DNA from: Pseudoalteromonas sp. Z1A8 | GTDB taxonomy: Bacteria > Pseudomonadota > Gammaproteobacteria > Enterobacterales > Alteromonadaceae | Reading direction: 5' to 3' | Length of the DNA: 51,870 nucleotides | Assembly (NCBI RefSeq): GCF_011378855.1 | Contig: NZ_WTLB01000032.1 | Coordinates: 1 to 51,870 of the forward strand | In this document: positions 27,638-37,646 of the stretch, piece after piece | Numbering within the stretch: the first letter of the stretch is position 1 | Layout: each line of letters starts with the position of its first letter | Made by a program: the position numbers and the translations under genes | The notes under the pieces: generated by a model | Told to the model about the DNA's origin: nothing | Databases searched by the model: none | The model's input: only the letters and a program-made list of their open reading frames with translations

Positions 27638-28831
27638 TTAAATAACGCCCATTTCTTTACCAATACGGGTAAATGCATCAATAGCAATATCGAGTTGCTC
27701 AATGCTATGCGCCGCTGAAATTTGTGTACGAATGCGGGCTTGCCCTTTTGGTACTACTGGGAATGAAAAGCCCGTTACGTAAATACCTTCAACAAGTAAC
27801 TTATCAGCCATTAACGAGGCTACTTTTGCATCTCCCAGCATTACTGGAATAATTGCATGATCTTTACCTGCACACGTAAAACCAGCAGCTTCCATTTGCT
27901 CACGGAAATATTTAGCATTTGACCAAAGTTTAGCGCGAAGTTCACCGCCATTTTCTAGCATTTCAAGTACTTTAATTGATGCAGTAACAATTGAAGGCGC
28001 TAATGAGTTTGAGAACAAGTATGGGCGCGAACGTTGGCGTAACCACTCAACAATTTCTTTTTTACCTGAAGTATAACCACCTGAAGCGCCGCCTAGCGCT
28101 TTGCCTAATGTGCCGGTAATAATATCTACACGGTCTAATACATTACAGTACTCAGGTGTACCCTTACCGTTTTCGCCAACAAAGCCAACTGCATGAGAGT
28201 CATCAACCATTACAAGTGCATCGTATTTATCAGCTAGGTCGCACACAGCTTCTAAATTACAAATAACGCCATCCATAGAAAACACGCCATCGGTAGCAAT
28301 TAGTTTAGTTTTAGCGCCAGCTTCATCTGCTGCAATAAGTTGCTTTTCAAGATCAGCCATGTCGTTATTTGCATAACGAAAACGCTTAGCTTTACATAAA
28401 CGTACACCGTCAATAATTGATGCATGATTTAATGAATCAGAAATAATAGCGTCTTCTGCGCCTAAAATAGTTTCAAACAAACCTGTGTTTGCATCAAAAC
28501 ATGAAGAATATAAAATAGTATCCTCTGTTTCTAAAAACGCACTGATTTTTTGCTCTAGTGTTTTATGGATATCTTGAGTGCCACAAATAAAACGTACTGA
28601 AGCCACACCAAAACCATGATTATTTAAACCATTCTGCGCCGCTTCAATTAACTCTGGGCTATTAGCTAAACCTAAATAGTTATTAGCACAAAAATTGATT
28701 ACTTTACCTGATGCAACTTCGATTTGAGCTTGCTGCTGGGACTTGATAATACGTTCGTTTTTATACAAACCTTCGGTTTTTACGTCTTCAATTTGCTGTT
28801 GTAGCTGGCTAAAAAAAGCAGATGCTCTCAT
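27638..28831 (-). CDS. kbl: 2-amino-3-ketobutyrate CoA ligase
   Basis: PLP enzyme of the alpha-oxoamine synthase family; splits 2-amino-3-ketobutyrate with CoA to glycine and acetyl-CoA. I start it at the ATG at 28831 ([10 protein letters not shown]) because GGAGA sits about six bases upstream and the resulting 397 residues match the family (398). The PLP lysine lies in [16 protein letters not shown] (about 239-254) and the cofactor-binding [11 protein letters not shown] (about 207-217) is present. It is followed by tdh. Confidence 0.96.
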   Translation of the reverse strand: MRASAFFSQLQQQIEDVKTEGLYKNERIIKSQQQAQIEVASGKVINFCANNYLGLANSPELIEAAQNGLNNHGFGVASVRFICGTQDIHKTLEQKISAFLETEDTILYSSCFDANTGLFETILGAEDAIISDSLNHASIIDGVRLCKAKRFRYANNDMADLEKQLIAADEAGAKTKLIATDGVFSMDGVICNLEAVCDLADKYDALVMVDDSHAVGFVGENGKGTPEYCNVLDRVDIITGTLGKALGGASGGYTSGKKEIVEWLRQRSRPYLFSNSLAPSIVTASIKVLEMLENGGELRAKLWSNAKYFREQMEAAGFTCAGKDHAIIPVMLGDAKVASLMADKLLVEGIYVTGFSFPVVPKGQARIRTQISAAHSIEQLDIAIDAFTRIGKEMGVI

Positions 28832-28926
28832 CTGTGTTCTCCATTTATTTGAACGGGTAAACGACCACATTTAAGCGACTGTTTATTATGGGGGGTATTG
28901 TAAAAGTTTAATGGGGAAAATGCACG

Positions 28927-28978
28927 GTTTGCAGTTCGTCGCAAACGCCCTAAACTGGAAGGAATTCCTGCCAGTTTA
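28927..28978. repeat. Two adjacent palindromes upstream of kbl
   Basis: GTTTGC (28927-28932) / GCAAAC (28941-28946), then a 28-base palindrome at 28951-28978 whose arms (TAAACTGG... / ...CCAGTTTA, centred on AGGAATTCCT) match except at one pair. There is no T-run, so they are not typical terminators. They sit between kbl and the end of gmhB, and could be an operator for kbl-tdh or a structured RNA 3' end. Confidence 0.5.
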
Positions 28979-29000
28979 CAGGCTAATCTGTTTAGTCTAT

Positions 29001-29564
29001 TTATGTCTTTAAAAGTGCAGGTAAACTGTTTATAGAATCGATAATTAAATCAGCCTCTTGCTTGGCACTTTCATCAAAGCTTTGACCTGAACGCACTAAA
29101 ACGCGGGTAGTGATCCCTGCTTTTTTCGCAGCCTGCATATCACTGAGTTTATCGCCCACCATTATACTGCAAGCAGGGTCGATGTTATGCTCTTGTATGC
29201 CTTGCAATAACATCCCTGGCGCAGGCTTTCTGCAACTGCACTTTTTCAAATATTCAGGGTGCGCTTTTTTAGGGTGATGAGGGCAAAAGTACACATCGGC
29301 AACTTCAATACTGTGATCGCTAAATTGGGTTTTCATCCAATCAGTTAGTGCTAAAAAATCAGTTTCGGTGTAATAACCTCGGCCAATTCCAGATTGATTA
29401 GTGACGATTATGATTTTATAGCCCGCATCATAAAATGCTTTACAAGTACTAAAAACACCTTCAATAAATTCAAATTTATCGCTTTGATACACATAACCAT
29501 GGTCAACATTTACTACGCCATCTCGGTCTAAAAAAAGTGCTTTATTTTTTTTTTGTGCATTCAT
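29001..29564 (-). CDS. gmhB: D-glycero-beta-D-manno-heptose 1,7-bisphosphate 7-phosphatase
   Basis: HAD-family phosphatase making heptose 1-phosphate for ADP-heptose, the sugar of the LPS inner core. The 187 residues start with the catalytic LDRDGVVN (Asp 13 and 15). The zinc-binding loop holds CPHHP and CSCRKP (about 93-115), and the third motif is MVGDKLSDMQAA (about 140-151). It overlaps the upstream heptosyltransferase by one base. The related GmhA and HldE are also in this window. Confidence 0.94.
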   Translation of the reverse strand: MNAQKKNKALFLDRDGVVNVDHGYVYQSDKFEFIEGVFSTCKAFYDAGYKIIIVTNQSGIGRGYYTETDFLALTDWMKTQFSDHSIEVADVYFCPHHPKKAHPEYLKKCSCRKPAPGMLLQGIQEHNIDPACSIMVGDKLSDMQAAKKAGITTRVLVRSGQSFDESAKQEADLIIDSINSLPALLKT

Positions 29565-30622
29565 TACAAAGACTCTTTTTGTACAACATGATCAAACATC
29601 GCTTTTACGTCATCAACTGTAATTTGGCTCATTAAATCATCGCCTTTTACGCGCGTACCCCACGGCACTTGCTCAGCTGTTTTACCAGTTTGCTTAAGCA
29701 AATTTTGATGATAAACCTCTACCACGTAGTCTTGGTATAAGTAAGGACCTGTGCGTGCTGGGTTTGAATGTGCGTATAAACCAATAACCGGCGTACCAAC
29801 CGTTACCGCCATATGTGCAGGACCCGTATCGGGCGCAAGCACTAAGCTGCCACGCTTTAACACGCACAACAACTCTTTGAGTTTCGTTTTACCCACTAAA
29901 TTTAAAATAGGTGTTTTACTATACTCAACAATACTATTTGCTAGGTTAATTTCAAGTTCTGTTGGCCCCCCTGTCAATACCACCTTAAAGTCTTGCTCAT
30001 TTGCATAATCAGCCAATGCTGCATAACGATCAGCGAGCCAATTGCGCTGTGCTTTACTTGCTGCTGGCGATATTACTAACAGTTTATTAGTTAGGTACTT
30101 TGGTGTTAGTAACTCATCAGCAACCGCTTGGTCTTGCTCTGTATATGGCATGTCCCAACTCGGTTTATAATCAGCTACACCAATGGCTTTTGCAAAACCT
30201 TTAAAGCCTTCAAGCACATGCGCCTGAGCTTCTGGGGCTATTCGTTTATTAATAAACAAGCTGTGCAATTCTTTTGAACGCGCCCAATCAAACCCTATTT
30301 TTACTTTTGCCGGAATACAACGCGCTACAAACCCAGCCCTTAATGCAACTTGCATATTAAGTAGTACATCAAACTGTTGATCTTTAAAGCGTTGCTTTAA
30401 GCTTTTAAGTGCGGCTTTTCCTTGTTTTTTATCAAATACCACCAGCTCAACACCCGGTAAGTCGGCAAGTAACATCGCTTCTATTTTACCAATAACCCAC
30501 GTGATTTTTGCATTTGGGTGTGCTTTTTGAATGGCTTGTACAGCACTCACACCATGACATACGTCACCAATGGCTGAGAGTCTTAATATACAAATAGATG
30601 AATAATTAGGAGCTTGAGTCAC
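29564..30622 (-). CDS. GT9 family glycosyltransferase (heptosyltransferase)
   Basis: 352 residues in the ADP-heptose:LPS heptosyltransferase family: N-terminal RLSAIGDVCHGVSAVQAIQ (positions about 14-32), and the nucleotide-sugar-binding region APDTGPAHMAVTVGTPVIGLY (around 262-282), typical of WaaC/WaaF-like enzymes. The position within core assembly (heptose I, II or another) cannot be read from the sequence. It is cotranscribed with gmhB, which helps make its donor. Confidence 0.87.
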   Translation of the reverse strand: MTQAPNYSSICILRLSAIGDVCHGVSAVQAIQKAHPNAKITWVIGKIEAMLLADLPGVELVVFDKKQGKAALKSLKQRFKDQQFDVLLNMQVALRAGFVARCIPAKVKIGFDWARSKELHSLFINKRIAPEAQAHVLEGFKGFAKAIGVADYKPSWDMPYTEQDQAVADELLTPKYLTNKLLVISPAASKAQRNWLADRYAALADYANEQDFKVVLTGGPTELEINLANSIVEYSKTPILNLVGKTKLKELLCVLKRGSLVLAPDTGPAHMAVTVGTPVIGLYAHSNPARTGPYLYQDYVVEVYHQNLLKQTGKTAEQVPWGTRVKGDDLMSQITVDDVKAMFDHVVQKESL

Positions 30623-30744
30623 ACATTCCCTTAGGTATTAAATACAAAAGCCGATCTTAAATTATAATCACGCTATTGCAAGCACTTATCCTGAGCTTTA
30701 AAACGCGCTAATATAGACACATTATTTAGCAATTACACAGAGCT

Positions 30745-31470
30745 ATGTTTAAACAACACGTGCAAGGCAATCACACTGTATTAAGCCACCCCAAATACAC
30801 AAGCCAAATTACTCTTGATTGGTTTGATGCCAACTTTTGGCAAAAACAAAATAAAATTGTGGGTGCTAAAAAAGGCAGAGCAACAGCGTGGTTTTTTAAA
30901 CAAGATAATTTAACAGCCGTACTTAGGCATTATTGGCGCGGTGGTTTGGTCGGTAAATTGCTAAGCGATCAATATTTATACCCAGGGCTTGAACAAACCC
31001 GTGTTTATAAAGAATTTAGCTTAATGAGTAAACTTATAGAACTTGGTTTAAATGTACCAGCTCCTATAGCAGCTAAAATAACTCGCAGCGGGTTAATTTA
31101 TCGTGGTGATATTATTACCGAGGCCGTTACAGGCGCTAAAAGTGTACTCGATGTATTAATTGAACGCCCATTGACTCAAGATGAGTTAGAGCGCATTGCT
31201 AAAACAATCGCACTATTTCATTCAAAAGGTGTATACCACGCTGATTTAAACATTAATAATATTTTGTTTGATGATACTGGTGATGTGTATATTATCGACT
31301 TTGATAGAGGTGAAATAAAAACGCCCAATCCACAATGGCAACAAAGCAATATGGCACGTCTTGAGCGCTCATTTTTAAAAGAACAGGGTAGAAACGAATC
31401 ATTTAATTGGCAAGTAAGTGACTGGCAGACTCTGCACAGCAACTACCTTAAAGCGCTAGCTAATGTATAG
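30745..31470 (+). CDS. kdkA: 3-deoxy-D-manno-octulosonic acid kinase
   Basis: Phosphorylates Kdo of the LPS inner core at the inner leaflet. 241 residues, the family's usual length. It has the kinase-like fold: catalytic loop YHADLNINNILF (H165, D167, N172) and metal-binding DFD (185-187). Organisms with KdkA generally add one Kdo that is then phosphorylated. It ends tail to tail with the GT4 gene, overlapping its end by 11 bases. Confidence 0.93.
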   Translation: MFKQHVQGNHTVLSHPKYTSQITLDWFDANFWQKQNKIVGAKKGRATAWFFKQDNLTAVLRHYWRGGLVGKLLSDQYLYPGLEQTRVYKEFSLMSKLIELGLNVPAPIAAKITRSGLIYRGDIITEAVTGAKSVLDVLIERPLTQDELERIAKTIALFHSKGVYHADLNINNILFDDTGDVYIIDFDRGEIKTPNPQWQQSNMARLERSFLKEQGRNESFNWQVSDWQTLHSNYLKALANV

Positions 31471-32548
31471 CCAATGCTAAATACTGCAGAGCAACGTGCT
31501 CTGCCTGCACTTGTTTTAGAATATCTGCGTTTTCTACATTTGGCTTATCTGCTAGCACCTGCTTAATGGCATTGGCTAATGCCTCACTTTGTCCAACAGG
31601 TACTAAATATTTACTTAGCTCGCCTGTTAATATCTCGCTTGGTCCAAATGTACAATTAGTGCTAACTACGGGGGTGCCCACAGCCAAAGCTTCAACAATT
31701 ACATTCCCAAACCCTTCAAAATCAGAACTAAGCAATAATGCTTCAGCCTGCTTAATCCAGTTGTACGGGTTTTGTTGAAATCCTGGCACTACTAACTGTT
31801 TTTCTATGCCGTATTCCTGTGCAAGCTTTAGCGCTTTAGCCGGTTTATTACATAAAAGTACTAACTTGTATTTTTTATCAAGCTTTGCAAATGCTGCAAA
31901 TAATATATCGTGGCGTTTTTGTTTGGCGAGTCTTCCTACATGAATTAAGTAGGGCTCATTTGGGATATTGTTATTTTGCTCATTTGCTTGCTGATTTATT
32001 TTTTCAAAATCGAACGGGTTGTAAATAGTCGCAATTGCACTTGGGTTAATTAAATCCCCTTGTATTATTTCTTTTTCAACACCCTTTGATACGCAAATAA
32101 GTGATTTACCATTTAAATTTTGCTTACTTTTTTTAAGATATAAGTATGAAAATGGACCTAACTTTTTTTGACGTGCAAGTTCTGCATTAACTGAGTTGTG
32201 AATAACAAAATGAACATTTTTGATATTACTACGCGCGAGCAAGTTATTACTTCTATCAAGATTAGAAAGCACTAAATCAATATTGCCCAGCTCGCTTTGT
32301 TTTTTTTCAAACCAAGTTTGTAGTGTTAAAATGCTATTTTTACGCTGCCAAAATCGATCTACTTTTGATGCCCTATGTGCGAATAAACTCTCCACGTTAA
32401 GTACTTCAGGGATATTATATTCAATAGAGTTAGCAAGAGACAAAATAGTGATTCGGTGCTTTAACTTGGCCATTTCCTCAGCAAGGGTAAGCATTACTTT
32501 TTCAGCACCACCACCCACTAGGGAATCAATTACAATCACTATATTCAT
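31460..32548 (-). CDS. GT4 family glycosyltransferase
   Basis: 362 residues with a GT-B fold. The N-terminus has SLVGGGAEKVMLTLAEEM (about 8-25), and the donor-binding C-terminal region has HVGRLAKQKRHDIL (about 197-210) and the E-x7-E motif EGFGNVIVEAL (about 273-283). The donor and acceptor cannot be told from sequence; LPS core or capsule oligosaccharide assembly is likely from the neighbours. Its start overlaps the stop of the upstream glycosyltransferase by one base. Confidence 0.87.
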   Translation of the reverse strand: MNIVIVIDSLVGGGAEKVMLTLAEEMAKLKHRITILSLANSIEYNIPEVLNVESLFAHRASKVDRFWQRKNSILTLQTWFEKKQSELGNIDLVLSNLDRSNNLLARSNIKNVHFVIHNSVNAELARQKKLGPFSYLYLKKSKQNLNGKSLICVSKGVEKEIIQGDLINPSAIATIYNPFDFEKINQQANEQNNNIPNEPYLIHVGRLAKQKRHDILFAAFAKLDKKYKLVLLCNKPAKALKLAQEYGIEKQLVVPGFQQNPYNWIKQAEALLLSSDFEGFGNVIVEALAVGTPVVSTNCTFGPSEILTGELSKYLVPVGQSEALANAIKQVLADKPNVENADILKQVQAEHVALQYLALAIH

Positions 32549-33618
32549 TAGCGATCCCCTATAAGCATATTTTTTATGCCATTAGTGATCACATCGAAGC
32601 TATGTGTATTATCAAGTTGGCTATATTTAGCAACGAATTCATTATAGAAAGGCTCGCTAATAACTTGAGCTATTTTCGTAGTGATTTCATCAATATCAAG
32701 ATTTGCTTTTATGACAACACCTGCATTAACACAATGATCCAAACGTGTATTTTGATCTTTTGAGATAGCACATGCCACAACGGGGGTTTGAACTGCAATT
32801 GCTTGCAGTAAAGTATCTCCACCGCTAAGTAATGCGATTTTAGCTTGGCTCATTAATGCCAAAAAATCAGTACTTTGCAGACTTGCTAAACAAGTAACCT
32901 CATCACTTTCAGGAATGGCTTTCTTATAATTGGGACCAAACACAACAACTGCTTTTAAACCAGTGTGCTTAGTAATTTTAAGCGCGGCTTTAAAGTAAAC
33001 ATCAGCGCAATTAAGGTTATTTAATACATGTCCGCCTGAGCCAGCATTTACAATAAAATAGCCTTCCGATACTAAGTTATAGCGATTTAAAACATCACGT
33101 TTTTGCGCGCAAGAGGCAAATGTAACAAAAGGACCTACATTTCGAGGATGTGCCAAGGGAAACATGTCTAACTTAGTACTTTCAGCCCATGTAAGTGGCT
33201 CAATACAATAATCAGGCTGTACAACCCAATGTGTATCAATTAAATTAATTCTGTTAAGTTTTAAGCCTTTAGCACGTTTTTTTGCATGCTGAGAAATGAA
33301 TATAACTTTAGCGCCTACCTTTTTAGCCGCCTTCATATGCCCTGCACGTCCTGCACAATCAAAAACAACGACATCAGGTTTAAATTGCTCTATAAAGTCG
33401 CAAACAAAATCAAGCTCTTTAGTCGCTGAGTGTTCGAGTAGTGTGGCTTCAAAAGGACAATCTTTTGCGTAGCTTGTATGCTTATTTAATATAAAGTGAA
33501 TATCGAGAGAATCTGCAAGTTCTGCCTTTAAACTTTGAGCCAACAACAACGAGCGCATATATTCACCAATGCCTTCTGGTGATGATACTGGAATAAATAA
33601 AAGTCGTTTGTTGCTCAT
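32548..33618 (-). CDS. MurG/PseG-like GT-B glycosyltransferase family protein
   Basis: 356 residues, no confident named match. The N-terminus SSPEGIGEYMRSLLLAQSL and the C-terminal half (NAGSGGHVLNN at about 190-200; LLSGGDTLLQAIAVQTPVVACAI near 263-285, given here as positions of the glycosyltransferase donor loop) resemble GT-B transferases that use nucleotide sugars. It is in a two-gene unit with the GT4 gene. Sugar and acceptor unknown. Confidence 0.65.
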   Translation of the reverse strand: MSNKRLLFIPVSSPEGIGEYMRSLLLAQSLKAELADSLDIHFILNKHTSYAKDCPFEATLLEHSATKELDFVCDFIEQFKPDVVVFDCAGRAGHMKAAKKVGAKVIFISQHAKKRAKGLKLNRINLIDTHWVVQPDYCIEPLTWAESTKLDMFPLAHPRNVGPFVTFASCAQKRDVLNRYNLVSEGYFIVNAGSGGHVLNNLNCADVYFKAALKITKHTGLKAVVVFGPNYKKAIPESDEVTCLASLQSTDFLALMSQAKIALLSGGDTLLQAIAVQTPVVACAISKDQNTRLDHCVNAGVVIKANLDIDEITTKIAQVISEPFYNEFVAKYSQLDNTHSFDVITNGIKNMLIGDR

Positions 33619-33787
33619 TGCATTCTCAATGTCCTATTTGAGCTCCAGTATATCAATCAGATACTTATTACGATAGACAGGTTACATTTTAATATATTAA
33701 ATTAACTCTATATATTTGATTATTTACTGCAATAGCAGACTTAGATTGATAAACTTAGCCGCAATCTTAATCACAAGGATCTGAACT

Positions 33788-35350
33788 TTGCGAAACAGAA
33801 TTTTTCTACTTTCTACTCTTTTTTGCGCTATGAGCGCATCAGTTAATGCTGAGCCATGGGTAAAACCCGATGATTATGGTCTAAGAGCTGATATTCAACA
33901 ATTAGCTGATGCCGGTGTTATTTTAGCTCCTGTAACTACCTATCCGCTTATGTGGAAAAGTTTTATAAGCGATGTGGAAAGTATGCCGCTGGAGCAATTA
34001 TCTCCAAGCTTACAAGATGCTTTACTTCGCGTTAAACATCGATATAAATCAGAAAATAGTAGCTCACATAGTCTTCAATTATCAGCTTTTGCAGCCACAG
34101 ATCCAATCATAGCAACAAGCTTTGGTGCAACAAATACTCAAGAAACAGAGCTTTCTGCAGCTTACGCTTATTTAGGCGATAACTTTGCAGCTAAAGTAGC
34201 TATAAATTATAGAAAAGACGGTAAAAAGTGTTTAGTTGATGGAAAAATGACTGACGATATAGTTACCAACGAGCAAGCTTTAACCGATTGTAACGATACC
34301 TCACTTGATGATAGTTACTTAGCTTACCGTTTAGGTAACTGGATTTTTAGAGCGGGTGCTGTTGAACAATTTTGGGGCCCTGGAGTTGATAACAGCTTAA
34401 TAATGTCTGGTAATGCAAAACCACTCCCTGCGTTGAGTGTTACTCGAGAAAAAAGTACCGCTTTTGAAGCACCATGGTTAAGCTGGATCGGCCAATGGGG
34501 CTTTACTGCACAAATGGCAAAACTTGAATCAACACGTGTTATTCCTGATGCATTACTGTGGAGTACTCGTGTTAATTTTCGTCCTATTCAACAATTAGAA
34601 ATTGCACTTAGTTGGTCTGCACAATGGGCTGGCGATGGACAACCTAGTTCTGCAGGTGATTTTATTGATTTGATTACTGGAAAAACAGAATGTGTAGATG
34701 CAACTACAAACTGTGATTTATCAAATAGTGGATTAGAGTCCAAAATAGGTAATCAATTAGCTGGACTTGACATTCGTTGGTCTGACACATTATTAGGGCG
34801 CCCATATGCGATCTACGCCAGTACTATTGGAGAAGACGCAAGCTCACAATTTAAACCATCAGATAGAGCTTATTTATTTGGTTTACAAACTACACAACGC
34901 ATATACGACCAAAACGTATTATTAAATATAGAATACACAGATACAGGAGTTGCATGTAAGACTTTTACTGAATCTGAAAACTGTTACTATGAACATTTAG
35001 ATGGCAATTATAAATCAGGCTATCGCTACCATGGCCGTACAATTGGCTCAACTTACGATAATGATACACAATCAGTAGTTTTAACATTACTTGGCCAACT
35101 TTCTAACGGGGATGACTGGCAAGTGAAGTTACGCAATGTTGATTACAATAGCGATAGCAGCGATCTTTATCCTAACAACCCTGACTTAGGTAACACCATT
35201 ACTAAAACAGGGTTTAACTCTAAACAGCTAGAAGTACGTTACAGAATGCTTTCTATGGGCGGCCGCGTCACTTTAGGTGCTTTTGCATCAAACAATGATG
35301 ACGTAGATAATGATACATCAGCATTTGCCAAGTACGAATTCAATTTTTAA
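33788..35350 (+). CDS. Capsule assembly Wzi-like outer-membrane protein
   Basis: 520 residues starting at TTG, with AAGGA about nine bases upstream. An N-terminal signal peptide (MRNRIFLLSTLFCAMSASVNA) precedes EPWVKPDDYGLRADIQQLADAG, the typical Wzi opening. The rest is rich in aromatic, alternating strand-like segments and ends in NF-aromatic (YEFNF), as outer-membrane beta-barrels do. Wzi proteins bind surface polysaccharide. No wza/wzb/wzc genes are adjacent, so it may act with exopolysaccharide or the LPS genes around it. Confidence 0.82.
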   Translation: MRNRIFLLSTLFCAMSASVNAEPWVKPDDYGLRADIQQLADAGVILAPVTTYPLMWKSFISDVESMPLEQLSPSLQDALLRVKHRYKSENSSSHSLQLSAFAATDPIIATSFGATNTQETELSAAYAYLGDNFAAKVAINYRKDGKKCLVDGKMTDDIVTNEQALTDCNDTSLDDSYLAYRLGNWIFRAGAVEQFWGPGVDNSLIMSGNAKPLPALSVTREKSTAFEAPWLSWIGQWGFTAQMAKLESTRVIPDALLWSTRVNFRPIQQLEIALSWSAQWAGDGQPSSAGDFIDLITGKTECVDATTNCDLSNSGLESKIGNQLAGLDIRWSDTLLGRPYAIYASTIGEDASSQFKPSDRAYLFGLQTTQRIYDQNVLLNIEYTDTGVACKTFTESENCYYEHLDGNYKSGYRYHGRTIGSTYDNDTQSVVLTLLGQLSNGDDWQVKLRNVDYNSDSSDLYPNNPDLGNTITKTGFNSKQLEVRYRMLSMGGRVTLGAFASNNDDVDNDTSAFAKYEFNF

Positions 35351-35370
35351 TAAGTTACTTTATTAAAAAT

Positions 35371-35406
35371 AAAAAGGGATGAAAACACTGTTTTCATCCC
35401 TTTTTT
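35371..35406. terminator. Bidirectional terminator
   Basis: Perfect 16-bp stem AAAAAGGGATGAAAAC / GTTTTCATCCCTTTTT (loop ACT-type) with a T-run, between the convergent Wzi-like gene and hldE. Confidence 0.93.
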
Positions 35407-35434
35407 GTATTTGTTTAATAAGTTAAATCTGTAG

Positions 35435-36874
35435 CTACTGTTTAATTTTACTAATTACTTTTGATGTTGAACACCCATCTAAAAATTCAAGCACTTCAAC
35501 TTTTCCGCCATGGCGAAGTACATGCTCAGCACCCGCTATTTGCTCTACGGTGTAGTCGCCACCTTTAACTAAAATATCAGGGCTTATCTGCTCGATTAAT
35601 TTAGCTGGTGTATCATTTTCATCTAAGCTGCCAAATGGAATAACCCAATCAACAGAAGAAAGCGCACTAAGTACCATCGCACGCTCATCTAATGGATTAA
35701 TAGGACGATCTGCCCCTTTTAAACGCGTGATCGATTCATCGTTATTTAACCCAACAACGAGTCTGTCTCCACGTGCTTTAGCTTGCGCTAAATAACGTAC
35801 ATGTCCAGCGTGTAAAATATCAAAGCAGCCATTAGTAAATACAATGGTTTCACCGTTTTGTTTTGCAAATTCAATATGCTGAAGTACATCATCAAATGGT
35901 GTTTGGTAATGCTCACCAGTAGTATGTAAATACTGTCCAAGCTTACGACTTAATTCTTCTGGCGAAACCGTAGCTGCTCCAAATTTACTAACCGCTATAC
36001 CTGCCGCTAAATTAGCAATCTCTACAGCGTCTTTAGGTTCCATGCCCGCGCCAAGCATTACCGCCAGTGTTGCTATAACAGTATCGCCAGCGCCAGTAAC
36101 ATCGCTTACTTCAAGTTCCTGCGCTGCAAAGTCAAACTTTTCATCTGCGTTAATAAGCGACATACCTTGCTCAGAACGCGTAAGTAACATTGCCTTAATA
36201 CCATTTTTGCTAATTAAATCACGAGCACTTGCTGCTAAAGCTTCTTCTGAATCAGTTTGACCACCCGCTAACTTAAATTCATGTAAATTAGGCGTAATGT
36301 AATCAGCACCTTCATATAAATGTAAATCAGGTGATTTAGGGTCGATTAAAACTGTTTTACCTGCACTTTTAGCAAGGCTTACCATCTCTTTAATTAAGCT
36401 TAAAGATCCTTTGCTGTAATCAGAGAACACTATAAAATCGTATTCATCAAGTACAAGCTCTAAACGGTTTAATAAAAGTTGGCTGTGTTGCTCGGTAAAT
36501 GTTTCTTCTAAATCAAGACGAACCAGTTGTTGGTGGCGGCTAATAACACGCATTTTTGAAATAGTCGGTAAATCACATACACTGACTAATTGTGAACTTA
36601 TTTTTTCACCTTTTAGAATTGTTTCTAAAATTTGTCCGCTTTCATCTTCACCAATTAAACCGAGCAAGCCGACTTTTGCATCTAACCGCGCTATATTTTT
36701 TGCAACGTTAGCTGCGCCGCCCGCTTTGTCTTCGAATTTACTTACTTTAACGACAGGTACTGGCGCTTCTGGCGAAATACGCCCTGTATCGCCATACCAA
36801 TAACGGTCTAGCATTACATCGCCAACAACCAATATTCGTGCTGCCGATAAATTTTTTAATAACGATAAATCCAT
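35435..36874 (-). CDS. hldE: Bifunctional heptose 7-phosphate kinase / heptose 1-phosphate adenylyltransferase
   Basis: Two domains in 479 residues. The PfkB-type kinase (about 1-315) has [11 protein letters not shown] (about 258-268) and phosphorylates heptose 7-phosphate. The nucleotidyltransferase (about 345-475) has [17 protein letters not shown] (about 347-363) and makes ADP-heptose. With GmhA and GmhB in this window, the ADP-heptose pathway is complete up to the epimerase. It overlaps the gmhA stop by one base. Confidence 0.97.
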   Translation of the reverse strand: MDLSLLKNLSAARILVVGDVMLDRYWYGDTGRISPEAPVPVVKVSKFEDKAGGAANVAKNIARLDAKVGLLGLIGEDESGQILETILKGEKISSQLVSVCDLPTISKMRVISRHQQLVRLDLEETFTEQHSQLLLNRLELVLDEYDFIVFSDYSKGSLSLIKEMVSLAKSAGKTVLIDPKSPDLHLYEGADYITPNLHEFKLAGGQTDSEEALAASARDLISKNGIKAMLLTRSEQGMSLINADEKFDFAAQELEVSDVTGAGDTVIATLAVMLGAGMEPKDAVEIANLAAGIAVSKFGAATVSPEELSRKLGQYLHTTGEHYQTPFDDVLQHIEFAKQNGETIVFTNGCFDILHAGHVRYLAQAKARGDRLVVGLNNDESITRLKGADRPINPLDERAMVLSALSSVDWVIPFGSLDENDTPAKLIEQISPDILVKGGDYTVEQIAGAEHVLRHGGKVEVLEFLDGCSTSKVISKIKQ

Positions 36875-37464
36875 TACTGCTGCTCCGCAACAACCATATC
36901 CATGGCTTCACATAACCAGTGACCTATAAACATGTGAGCTTCTTGGATACGTGCTGTTTCATCATTTTTTATAATAATAGGTAACTTAGCAATATCTTTT
37001 ACTTTACCGCCATCACGTCCAGTTAATGCCACTGTAAAAGCGCCTAGTTTATTTGCAGCTTCTAATGCTAAATTAATATTATTACTAGTACCTGATGTGG
37101 TTAAACCTATAACTAAATCTTCTGGTTTACATAGCGCTTGAACTTGGCGTTCAAACACCGTATCAAAGTGATAATCGTTGCTGTGTGCGGTTAAAATTGA
37201 TGTATCTGTAGTCAATGCCATAGAGGCAAGTGGGCCACGCTCTAATTTGTAGCGCACTACAAACTCGGCTGCTAAATGCTGAGCATCTGCTGCACTACCG
37301 CCGTTACCAAACCAAACAATCTTGCCACCCGCTTGTAATGCGCTGTGGCATGCTTCTAACAGTTGCATAGATTCTTGATGATAAGCTTCCATCGTTTCAA
37401 ATAATGCTTGATGACGGTTTAATGTTTCAACGTAGCTAGTTGCCACTGAATCGATAATTGACAT
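36874..37464 (-). CDS. gmhA: Phosphoheptose isomerase
   Basis: SIS-domain enzyme converting sedoheptulose 7-phosphate (made by transketolase) to D-glycero-D-manno-heptose 7-phosphate. The 196 residues match the family. [20 protein letters not shown] (positions about 53-72) is the active-site signature, and TTSGTSNNI (about 123-131) binds phosphate. It is cotranscribed with hldE and divergent from waaA. Confidence 0.95.
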   Translation of the reverse strand: MSIIDSVATSYVETLNRHQALFETMEAYHQESMQLLEACHSALQAGGKIVWFGNGGSAADAQHLAAEFVVRYKLERGPLASMALTTDTSILTAHSNDYHFDTVFERQVQALCKPEDLVIGLTTSGTSNNINLALEAANKLGAFTVALTGRDGGKVKDIAKLPIIIKNDETARIQEAHMFIGHWLCEAMDMVVAEQQ

Positions 37465-37646
37465 GAAAAATTCCTCTAGGAACTGAAATAGCAGGGAAAA
37501 ATTAAATCTATTATTCCATAATTTTATTTAATTGTGTGCATTTTATCGGGTTATAACTGAACCCAGACCATATTTTATTGTGAGTATGTTTAGAAAACGA
37601 CTATTTCACGGTAAACTAACGCCACTTCCCTTTAAGAAAGATCAGT

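Noticed and set aside
31460..33618. Horizontal island
   Set aside because: The glycosyltransferase pair looks like a replaceable cassette, but I saw no flanking repeats, integrase or tRNA, so I only list it as a possibility.
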